6,374 nucleotides of DNA from Candidatus Gastranaerophilales bacterium (GTDB lineage: Bacteria; Cyanobacteriota; Vampirovibrionia; Gastranaerophilales; Gastranaerophilaceae): positions 1 through 6,374 of the forward strand of contig CALVER010000088.1 of the NCBI GenBank assembly GCA_944326625.1. Direction: 5' to 3'. Made by a program: the position numbers and the translations under genes. Below, one piece after another: positions 1 through 3,847 of this stretch. Under the pieces are notes generated by a model. It saw only the letters and a program-made list of their open reading frames with translations. It ran no database searches and was not told the DNA's origin. Position 1 is the stretch's first letter, and every line of letters begins with the position of its first letter.

Positions 1-248
1 GTATCTTTGCCTTTTGACTTTTCAAACATTGTGCCGTATTTTGCAGTCGGCGTTTCGGTTCGCTCTAAACCTTCAAAGTCCTGAATATTCCCGAGCCCCA
101 TTTTTGCCATGTTGGGTAATTTCAGCCCGTGATTGAATTCGCACACGTTTTTCAGGGTATTGCATTCAGGCACATCGTTAAAGTCCCTGCAATCAGGCAT
201 TGCGCCTATTCCCATTGAATCTATTACGACAATTATTGCTCTTTTCAT
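1..248 (-). CDS. deoB: Phosphopentomutase, N-terminal part (cut by window edge)
   Basis: Reading the minus strand from the ATG at 248 gives 82 complete codons that run off the left edge without a stop. The N-terminus MKRAIIVVIDSMGIGAMPD matches the start of DeoB phosphopentomutases; Asp10 is the expected first metal ligand. Further DeoB-like landmarks are GLKLPNMAKMGLGNI (about residues 41-55) and SKGKD at 78-82. The truncated next codon starts AC and therefore must encode Thr; in the family this is the phosphorylated catalytic Thr of the GKDTxxGHWE motif. The enzyme is cytosolic, binds Mn2+ and interconverts ribose-1-phosphate and ribose-5-phosphate (also the deoxy forms) in nucleoside salvage. 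The start is supported by a purine-rich ribosome site seven bases upstream and a strong promoter just before it. About four fifths of the protein lies outside the window. Confidence 0.9.
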   Translation of the reverse strand, partial: MKRAIIVVIDSMGIGAMPDCRDFNDVPECNTLKNVCEFNHGLKLPNMAKMGLGNIQDFEGLERTETPTAKYGTMFEKSKGKD

Positions 249-255
249 AACTTAA

Positions 256-263
256 CCCCTTTT
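256..263 (-). promoter_or_regulatory. Ribosome binding site of deoB
   Basis: On the minus strand the sequence AAAAGGGG ends seven bases before the ATG at 248. This supports that start codon for deoB. Confidence 0.7.
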
Positions 264-284
264 GAGCTTATTATAGCACAAAAG
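259..284. promoter_or_regulatory. Dyad-symmetric site over the deoB -10 (possible operator)
   Basis: CTTTTG at 259-264 and CAAAAG at 279-284 are exact inverted copies. After one A/A mismatch, GCT (266-268) and AGC (275-277) continue the symmetry. The centre contains the -10 box. Transcription should begin inside the left arm, so the element cannot fold fully in the mRNA and is better read as a DNA-level protein site. The binding protein is unknown. Confidence 0.4.
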
Positions 285-299
285 ACAGTTATTCCGCAA
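270..299 (-). promoter_or_regulatory. Extended -10 promoter of deoB
   Basis: On the minus strand a perfect TATAAT (275-270) is preceded directly by TGC (278-276), giving an extended -10 box. A weak -35, TTGCGG, lies at 299-294 with an 18-bp spacer. Transcription would start near 263, about 14 bases before the deoB ATG. The promoter overlaps the last codons of the upstream gene, so deoB can be expressed independently of it. Confidence 0.7.
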
Positions 300-822
300 T
301 ATCAACCACACTGTAGGCGTTAAAATCAAGCGAGCCGAAAATTATTTTTATCTGTTTTTCGCCGTTATCAAGAATTTTTACGAAATGGACGGTTTCCTGA
401 TTATAGTCGTCAGATGTTTCCACAGCGGGAATTTCCGCCATAAGGTAGTGTGACTGGTAGAATTTCAGATAAGGTTTGCCGTTTTTCTTTTCGCCTGAAA
501 TTTGATAATGTCCGACAGGGAGAATTTCGTTTTCGGAAAGTTTTATCTCAACGGGGACGCATAGTACGGGCATTTCTTCTTCCGCTTGTTTTATGAATTT
601 TGTTTCGTTGCTTTGATGAAATTCTTCGCCTTTGGGAATATTTTTGTCGCGTTTTTTCTTTTTCTTCTTGCTTTCAAGCGCCTGCTCAAATTCTTTATCG
701 GATACGGGCTTTTGTCCGTAAACGTTTTGATCGCCGAAATAGTCCCAGATGTCGCCTTCCGCAAAACTCGCATTGCCTGCAAAAAATATTATCGCAAAAA
801 ATATTGTTAAAATTTTTCTCAT
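289..822 (-). CDS. Secreted protein of unknown function with a polylysine stretch
   Basis: I do not recognise the family. The frame is open from 864, but I choose the ATG at 822 (177 aa) because it gives a clean signal peptide: MRK, a hydrophobic core ILTIFFAIIFFAG, and a likely signal-peptidase I site after NASFA (about residue 21). The mature part starts acidic (EGDIWDYFGD). It has a basic run KKKKKKR at about 52-58, then a mixed hydrophilic, probably beta-rich domain from about 85 to 177 with a single Cys near 88 and phrases such as LPVGHYQISG and KQIKIIFGSLDF. No lipobox, second membrane segment or catalytic motif is visible. It should be exported. No ribosome site is seen before either start; a promoter-like sequence sits six bases before the 822 start. 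It lies between a sigma-factor terminator and deoB, so it is probably a single-gene unit. Confidence 0.7.
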   Translation of the reverse strand: MRKILTIFFAIIFFAGNASFAEGDIWDYFGDQNVYGQKPVSDKEFEQALESKKKKKKRDKNIPKGEEFHQSNETKFIKQAEEEMPVLCVPVEIKLSENEILPVGHYQISGEKKNGKPYLKFYQSHYLMAEIPAVETSDDYNQETVHFVKILDNGEKQIKIIFGSLDFNAYSVVDIAE

Positions 823-828
823 ATATTT

Positions 829-856
829 ATAATAATGTTTTTTTCTGATAAGTAAA
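829..856 (-). promoter_or_regulatory. Candidate promoter of the secreted-protein gene, possibly leaderless
   Basis: On the minus strand TTTACT (856-851) and TATTAT (834-829) are separated by 16 bp. Only six bases separate the -10 from the ATG at 822, so transcription would begin at or next to the start codon. This fits the absence of any Shine-Dalgarno sequence there. The region is very AT-rich, so a chance match is possible. Confidence 0.4.
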
Positions 857-875
857 CCAATCATTTGCAGGATAT

Positions 876-911
876 AAAAAACCGCCCTTTTGTCAGTTAA
901 ATTAGGGCGGT
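876..911 (-). terminator. Intrinsic terminator after the sigma-factor gene
   Basis: AGGGCGGT (904-911) and ACCGCCCT (881-888) form a perfect 8-bp GC-rich stem with a 15-base loop. On the minus strand the stem is followed by an unbroken T run (comp. of 876-881). It lies about 22 bases after the sigma-factor stop codon and separates that gene from the next one. A T-rich flank on the other side may give weak termination on the plus strand too. Confidence 0.88.
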
Positions 912-933
912 CAAATTTTTAGATACAAGGGAA

Positions 934-1839
934 TTACGAAATGTAGCCTGACAGGATTTCTTCGCCTGTCAGTTTCATTTTTTTCAAAGCTCTCAATTCT
1001 GTCTGACGGATACATTCTTTTGTCACGCCGTAAATGTTGCCGATTTCCTCCAGCGTTCTTCTTGTTGTGTCCCCGAGCCCGTAGCGCATTCTTACAACGT
1101 CGCGCTCTCTGTCTTTTAATGTTGACACTACCATTTCTATATCTGTTCTCAAGCTCTCAAATTCAACGTTCTTCGTAACGGATGCTGTTTCGTCCGCCAA
1201 AATATCCGCAACATTCAGCTCTTTGCCGTCTGCTTTTTCAAGCCCGCTTTCGATTGAAATGGTTTTTGTGTAGGCTGATAAAAATGTGTCGATTTTTTCT
1301 GCGGAAATGTTCATCTTTTTCGCAACATCTTCTGTTTTTACCTGTGCATTTGCTGTTTTTTCCATGTCTGATTTGATTTTTGAAAATTTGGAAAGCGTTT
1401 CCTGAATGTACACCGGAATCTTCATGCAGTGTGACTGCTCGGAAATCGCCTTGAACATGGACTGCTTTATCCACCAGCTCGCATAGGTCGCAAATTTGTA
1501 CCCGAGTTTGTAGTTGAATTTTTCAGCCGCAATCATTAAGCCAAGGTTCCCTTCCTGAATTAAATCTGTCACGGGCAGACCTGATGCGTGAATTGCTTTT
1601 CTTGCTATTGTTACTACAAGCTTTAAATTTGATTGGATTAATTGCCTTTTTGCCTCCTTGTCGCCTTCTTTTGCACGCTTTGCAAGCTCTCTTTCTTCTT
1701 TCGCACTTAATGAAGGATACTCTGAAATCTCTCTTAAGTAATTTGTTAACACACTATCGGCCTGTAAAACTTCATTTTTTGCCGGATTTGAAAATTTTGT
1801 TGTCTTTTTCAATTTAATCGGCGAATTTTTTTTCATCAT
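934..1839 (-). CDS. RpoD-like sigma-70 factor lacking region 1.1 (group 2 type)
   Basis: The 301-aa protein directs RNA polymerase to a promoter class. Domains in order: region 1.2 (about 28-60, SVLTNYLREI), region 2.1-2.2 (61-102, QSNLKLVV and DLIQEGNLGL), 2.3-2.4 (about 105-140, KFATYASWWIKQ), 3.0 (KIPVYIQETL, 140-149), region 3 (155-215), region 4 (233-290) with a helix-turn-helix around RTLEEIGNIYGVTKECIRQ. It is shorter than primary RpoD because region 1.1 is missing, so it is probably a non-essential group 2 factor. The melting aromatics F116, Y119, W122 and W123 are kept. The -10-reading pair of E. coli RpoD (Q437/T440) is Q126/F129, and the H455 equivalent is Tyr144, so its promoter preference may differ. 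Two ATGs are adjacent (1839 and 1836); AGGAG at 1847-1843 is three bases from the first and six from the second, so 1836 is the likelier true start. It is monocistronic, ended by the 876-911 terminator. Confidence 0.93.
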   Translation of the reverse strand: MMKKNSPIKLKKTTKFSNPAKNEVLQADSVLTNYLREISEYPSLSAKEERELAKRAKEGDKEAKRQLIQSNLKLVVTIARKAIHASGLPVTDLIQEGNLGLMIAAEKFNYKLGYKFATYASWWIKQSMFKAISEQSHCMKIPVYIQETLSKFSKIKSDMEKTANAQVKTEDVAKKMNISAEKIDTFLSAYTKTISIESGLEKADGKELNVADILADETASVTKNVEFESLRTDIEMVVSTLKDRERDVVRMRYGLGDTTRRTLEEIGNIYGVTKECIRQTELRALKKMKLTGEEILSGYIS

Positions 1840-1842
1840 AAA

Positions 1843-1847
1843 CTCCT
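1843..1847 (-). promoter_or_regulatory. Ribosome binding site deciding between two sigma-factor ATGs
   Basis: AGGAG, within the purine tract GAAGAAGAGGAG on the minus strand, lies three bases before the ATG at 1839 and six before the ATG at 1836. Normal spacing favours 1836. Confidence 0.65.
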
Positions 1848-1871
1848 CTTCTTCTTAGCACGCGATAATTT

Positions 1872-1888
1872 TGCCGTTATTGTCGGCA
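1872..1888. repeat. Small inverted repeat in the sigma-factor leader
   Basis: TGCCG (1872-1876) and CGGCA (1884-1888) can form a 5-bp stem with a 7-base loop, about 33 bases before the sigma-factor start. There is no T run, so it is not a terminator. It could be a leader hairpin or a protein site. Confidence 0.3.
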
Positions 1889-1918
1889 TAACAACGAGAT
1901 TACACAAGATATATAATT

Positions 1919-1940
1919 AGTATATACCACAGTATATACT
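1919..1940. promoter_or_regulatory. Two phased GTATATAC palindromes in the divergent promoter region
   Basis: AGTATATAC occurs at 1919-1927 and again at 1931-1939, a period of exactly 12 bp. The core GTATATAC is self-complementary, and the second copy extends to the 10-bp palindrome AGTATATACT. The pair sits between the divergent sigma-factor and thioredoxin-like genes, about 80-110 bp from each start. On the minus strand each copy also contains TATACT, close to a -10 box, so the pair may be an operator, the sigma promoter itself, or both. TAACA (1946-1950) and TGTTA (1955-1959) form another short dyad next to it. Confidence 0.45.
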
Positions 1941-2000
1941 TTCTCTAACATGTGTGTTAAGTTATGTAAAGTTGTCAGACCCGAAAAACTTGAAAAAATC

Positions 2001-2029
2001 TTTAATATCAGTATTTTTTGTTGTAAAAT
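2001..2029 (+). promoter_or_regulatory. Candidate promoter of the thioredoxin-like gene
   Basis: TAAAAT at 2024-2029 is a 5/6 match to a -10 box. A weak -35, TTTAAT (2001-2006), lies 17 bp upstream. Transcription would start near 2036, just before the ribosome site AGGGAG at 2039-2044. The surroundings are AT-rich, so this is tentative. Confidence 0.35.
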
Positions 2030-2050
2030 TTTATTATAAGGGAGCAGGAT

Positions 2051-2515
2051 ATGAAAAAGAAAGTTTTAATTACATTAATAATTACAGGGATTGTTATATT
2101 GACGTCAGCGATTACTTATGCGCTTACAAACCCGGGGCTGGAGCAGAAGCACAAGCCGTCGGATTACAAAATCGGGATTAAGTATTCGGAAGCCTTGCAG
2201 TCCGACAAACCCATGCTTGCCCTGATGTATGTTGACTGGTGCGGGTATTGTTTGAAATTTATGCCGAAATACAAGACCGTAAGCAATATTTACAAAGACA
2301 AATTCAATATCGTTATGCTTAACGCTGAAGATCCGGCAAATAAGGAATTGGTTGAAGATGTTGCGCTGAGTGGTTTTCCGACGTTATATATTATTGACCC
2401 GAAATATGATAACAGGGTTTTATTGAACAATGCGATTTACATGGATTTGAAAAAACTCAGGGTTGAACTTGACCGCTATTTGAGGATAAGAGAACTTTTG
2501 GATCAAGTTCCTTAA
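2051..2515 (+). CDS. Membrane-anchored or exported thioredoxin-like protein
   Basis: The 154-aa protein starts MKKK followed by a hydrophobic segment (about residues 5-25), an N-terminal anchor or signal peptide that places the rest outside the cytoplasmic membrane. The thioredoxin fold covers about 45-147: the active site DWCGYC has Cys64 and Cys67 after a beta strand (MLALMYV), and the cis-proline is in SGFPTLYI (Pro110). These are the defining residues of thiol-disulfide oxidoreductases. The WCGYC form resembles DsbD C-terminal domains and related periplasmic thioredoxins more than cytosolic WCGPC thioredoxins. Substrates cannot be told from sequence. The ribosome site AGGGAG (2039-2044) is six bases before the ATG. 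The gene is divergent from the sigma factor and upstream of a cysteine-containing pseudopilin, a possible but unproven client. No partner membrane electron carrier is in the window. Confidence 0.85.
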   Translation: MKKKVLITLIITGIVILTSAITYALTNPGLEQKHKPSDYKIGIKYSEALQSDKPMLALMYVDWCGYCLKFMPKYKTVSNIYKDKFNIVMLNAEDPANKELVEDVALSGFPTLYIIDPKYDNRVLLNNAIYMDLKKLRVELDRYLRIRELLDQVP

Positions 2516-2519
2516 AATG

Positions 2520-2662
2520 TCTCCGAAAAATAATTGTTAAATATTGTAAAATTTACGGAGAAAAAGTAGCAATTTTTAGAAGATGTGGGACTTTATAATA
2601 GTATAAAGCTCTCTCTTCTTATTTAAACGGATAGGCCTTGAATATCACAAGGTCTTTTTTTT
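2520..2662 (+). ncRNA. Candidate structured RNA or 3' UTR ending in a terminator
   Basis: Three stem-loops follow one another after the thioredoxin-like gene. TCTCCG (2520-2525) pairs with CGGAGA (2556-2561) around a 30-base AT-rich loop. AGAAGA (2578-2583) pairs with TCTTCT (2614-2619), enclosing the perfect CTTTATA/TATAAAG stem (2591-2597 with 2602-2608). The third is a U-tailed terminator at 2633-2662. TAAAAT at 2547-2552 and TATAAT at 2594-2599 could act as -10 boxes, giving a transcript of roughly 60-100 bases. It may equally be the 3' untranslated region of the upstream gene. It matches no RNA family I recognise. Confidence 0.25.
2633..2662 (+). terminator. Intrinsic terminator upstream of the pseudopilin gene
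   Basis: AGGCCTTG (2633-2640) pairs with CAAGGTCT (2648-2655) through eight pairs, one of them G-U, with a seven-base loop. A run of seven further T follows at 2656-2662. It lies about 120 bases after the thioredoxin-like stop and immediately before the pseudopilin promoter, so it insulates the two transcripts. Confidence 0.8.
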
Positions 2663-2663
2663 A

Positions 2664-2672
2664 TGCTAAAAT
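2664..2672 (+). promoter_or_regulatory. Extended -10 promoter of the pseudopilin gene
   Basis: TGC (2664-2666) followed by TAAAAT (2667-2672) forms an extended -10 like those before deoB and dnaA. Transcription would start near 2679, just before the ribosome site. No -35 is evident, because the preceding 35 bases are the terminator hairpin. Confidence 0.6.
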
Positions 2673-2694
2673 ATTTATATAAAGGAGAAGTTTG

Positions 2695-3435
2695 ATGAAT
2701 ATAAATAGCAATCGAAAAGGCTTTACACTGGCCGAGGTATTGATAACCCTCGGTATTATCGGTGTTGTGGCAGCCATGACAATACCGACTCTTATTGCAA
2801 ATTATCAAAAAAACATGTATTTAAACCGGTTTAAAAAGACTTATTCTATGGTATTAAACGGGTTCAGAAATTATTTAGCCCCGTCATATTGTTCTACAAA
2901 TGAATGCTCAAAGATTTCCGATTATTTTGTGGAAGCTGTGACTGATGCGAACTACGATAATATTGATAATGTGTTTAATACATCATTCAAAGTCAGCAAA
3001 ATTTGTAAAGGCGAAAGTGAAATTGAAAATTGCGTATCAAAGACTTATACCGGGTTTAATGACACTGAAATTAGTATAGGTGTTGCAAACCCTTATGCTG
3101 TTGTTTTCCCTGACGGTTCAGCGTTGACGATTATCGGCGGAGTTTACGGGGTGCTGCTTGTTATTTTGGATACGAACGGAGCGCAGAAGCCAAATGCATT
3201 GGGTTATGACGCTTTTGTATTTATTATGGATATAAGCACTACAAGATTTAAAAATTTACCGGTAATTTTCCCTTACGGCAGTTCTTCTGCTGTTGCTATA
3301 GGTACAGATTCGTGGAAGGATTCACCGAGTCTGTGCGGGCGTCCCGGTGAAAAAATTCAAGACTCCGATAATTCAGACGGTATGGGCTGCGCGGCAAGAA
3401 TTATTGAAGAAGGCTATGAGATAACTTATTTTTAG
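2695..3435 (+). CDS. Type IV pilin / type II secretion-like pseudopilin
   Basis: The 246-aa protein begins with a class III prepilin leader: MNINSNRKG, cleavage after Gly9, then FTLAE with the conserved Glu at mature position 5 and a hydrophobic helix through about residue 36. A prepilin peptidase would cut and methylate it, and it would join a pilus or pseudopilus across the cell envelope. The C-terminal globular part has six cysteines (66, 71, 104, 113, 214, 232) that could form disulfides, the segment DTNGAQKPNALGYDAF (159-174), and the ending GMGCAARIIEEGYEITYF. I associate these signatures with large pseudopilin families of gut Vampirovibrionia. The ATG at 2695 is preferred over the TTG at 2692 because AGGAG (2683-2687) is seven bases before it. 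It has its own extended -10 promoter. A prepilin peptidase end lies at 6222-6374. The assembly ATPase and platform are not in the window. Confidence 0.88.
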   Translation: MNINSNRKGFTLAEVLITLGIIGVVAAMTIPTLIANYQKNMYLNRFKKTYSMVLNGFRNYLAPSYCSTNECSKISDYFVEAVTDANYDNIDNVFNTSFKVSKICKGESEIENCVSKTYTGFNDTEISIGVANPYAVVFPDGSALTIIGGVYGVLLVILDTNGAQKPNALGYDAFVFIMDISTTRFKNLPVIFPYGSSSAVAIGTDSWKDSPSLCGRPGEKIQDSDNSDGMGCAARIIEEGYEITYF

Positions 3436-3437
3436 AG

Positions 3438-3468
3438 CCTGCATCCGTCAGCCGTTAGCTGGTGCGGG
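3438..3468 (+). repeat. Imperfect stem-loop directly after the pseudopilin stop
   Basis: CCTGCAT (3438-3444) pairs with GTGCGGG (3462-3468), two of the pairs being G-U, and CAGC (3449-3452) pairs with GCTG (3458-3461) after a four-base bulge. It starts three bases after the stop codon. There is no T run, so it is a weak terminator candidate or an mRNA-stabilising 3' hairpin. Confidence 0.4.
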
Positions 3469-3480
3469 ATTTCAGATAAA

Positions 3481-3531
3481 AAGTTACTAAGATACTAAGG
3501 CAGTAAGATACTAAGAAGGTTTTAGAGTGAG
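3481..3531 (+). repeat. 51-bp dispersed repeat, copy 1, built of 8-bp units
   Basis: These 51 bases are identical to 5864-5914, on the same strand 2.4 kb away. The first half is itself tandem: units TACTAAGA, TACTAAGG, CAGTAAGA, TACTAAGA follow in register. The second half is AGG plus TTTTAGAGTGAG. Neither copy lies in a convincing coding frame. Confidence 0.9.
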
Positions 3532-3550
3532 TGGCGTGAGGTTTCATGTC

Positions 3551-3571
3551 ATCCCGCACTTGTTGCGGGAT
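3551..3571 (+). repeat. GTCATCC-type hairpin module, forward orientation
   Basis: ATCCCGCA (3551-3558) and TGCGGGAT (3564-3571) form a perfect 8-bp stem with a 5-base loop. The flanks GTC before and CT after give the pattern GTCATCC...GGATCT, which recurs on the opposite strand at 6137-6165. Short palindromes of this shape are typical of REP-like dispersed intergenic elements. Confidence 0.75.
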
Positions 3572-3579
3572 CTTATTGC

Positions 3580-3627
3580 TGCCCCCTCTCCCTACCCTCT
3601 CCCGCAGGGCGAGGGTGCCAAAGGCAC
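3580..3627 (+). repeat. C-rich module with two hairpins, forward orientation
   Basis: A run starting TGCCCCCTCTCCCTA matches, in reverse complement, the run at 6098-6133 with few differences. Within it ACCCTC/GAGGGT (3594-3599 with 3611-3616) plus CCC/GGG form a hairpin, and GTGCC/GGCAC (3615-3619 with 3623-3627) form a second one sharing two bases. It follows the GTCATCC hairpin closely, as in the other block. Confidence 0.7.
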
Positions 3628-3640
3628 GATAATATACTCT

Positions 3641-3672
3641 AAGTGAATAAGGTAATAAGTGAATAAGTGTTA
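3641..3672 (+). repeat. Tandem 8-bp repeat, about four units (AAGTGAAT type)
   Basis: Units AAGTGAAT, AAGGTAAT, AAGTGAAT and AAGTGTTA follow each other in perfect 8-bp register. The unit shares the AAGnnAnT pattern of the 51-bp repeat. It is nearly the reverse complement of 3721-3749 (about 24 of 29 positions), so the two could pair as a long imperfect stem. Confidence 0.75.
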
Positions 3673-3720
3673 TATAAAAAGCAATATTGAAAAAATCCCG
3701 CTCAGACTAATCAATGAAAC

Positions 3721-3749
3721 AACTTATTCCCCTATTCCCTTATTTACTT
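3721..3749 (-). repeat. Tandem 8-bp repeat on the opposite strand
   Basis: Read on the minus strand the units are AAGTAAAT, AAGGGAAT, AGGGGAAT and AAG. A close relative lies at 6195-6221 in the same orientation. It forms the inner end of the repeat block before dnaA. Confidence 0.7.
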
Positions 3750-3755
3750 TAGACG

Positions 3756-3771
3756 GGCTGAAAGTCCAGCC
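3756..3771. repeat. Small hairpin closing the left repeat block
   Basis: GGCTG (3756-3760) and CAGCC (3767-3771) form a perfect 5-bp stem with a 6-base loop, directly after the octamers. On the minus strand it reads GTAGGCTGG..., resembling GTAGGTCGG at 5971-5979 in the other block, so it may be one more shared module. The rest of the spacer (3772-3832) is AT-rich, with no gene. Confidence 0.4.
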
Positions 3772-3832
3772 TACAGCTTTGGTGTTATTTTATTAAATTA
3801 ATTAAAATTTTAACCATGAATATCGCTTTTTA

Positions 3833-3841
3833 TGCTAAAAT
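3833..3841 (+). promoter_or_regulatory. Extended -10 promoter of dnaA (predicted leaderless start)
   Basis: TGC (3833-3835) plus TAAAAT (3836-3841) form an extended -10. Only six bases separate it from the dnaA ATG at 3848, so the expected transcription start coincides with the start codon. No Shine-Dalgarno sequence is present. Upstream 3788-3812 is almost pure A/T and could serve as an UP-like element; no good -35 is seen. Confidence 0.6.
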
Positions 3842-3847
3842 TTTGTT

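Noticed and set aside
586..848. Open frames on the plus strand and a second minus frame across 586-848
   Set aside because: They overlap the secreted-protein gene, lack ribosome sites, and their translations are low-complexity Phe/Lys/Arg-rich shadows.
822..864. Upstream ATG at 864 as the start of the secreted protein
   Set aside because: It would put 14 charged/aromatic residues before a normal signal peptide and has no ribosome site; the 822 start fits better.
1182..1817. Several open frames inside the sigma-factor gene on both strands
   Set aside because: The sigma-70 reading is unambiguous, and the alternatives have no recognisable domain or start signal.
1954..2181. 75-residue plus-strand frame overlapping the start of the thioredoxin-like gene
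   Set aside because: It overlaps the promoter and the well-supported gene in another frame and has no recognisable content.
3548..3670. Short open frame starting ATGTCATCC in the left repeat block
   Set aside because: It is built from hairpin and C-rich repeat sequence, has no ribosome site, and gives no protein-like composition.
3481..3760. CRISPR array or tRNA-like structure in the repeat spacers
   Set aside because: The repeats are 8-9 bp tandem units without spacers, and no cloverleaf or T-loop motif is present.
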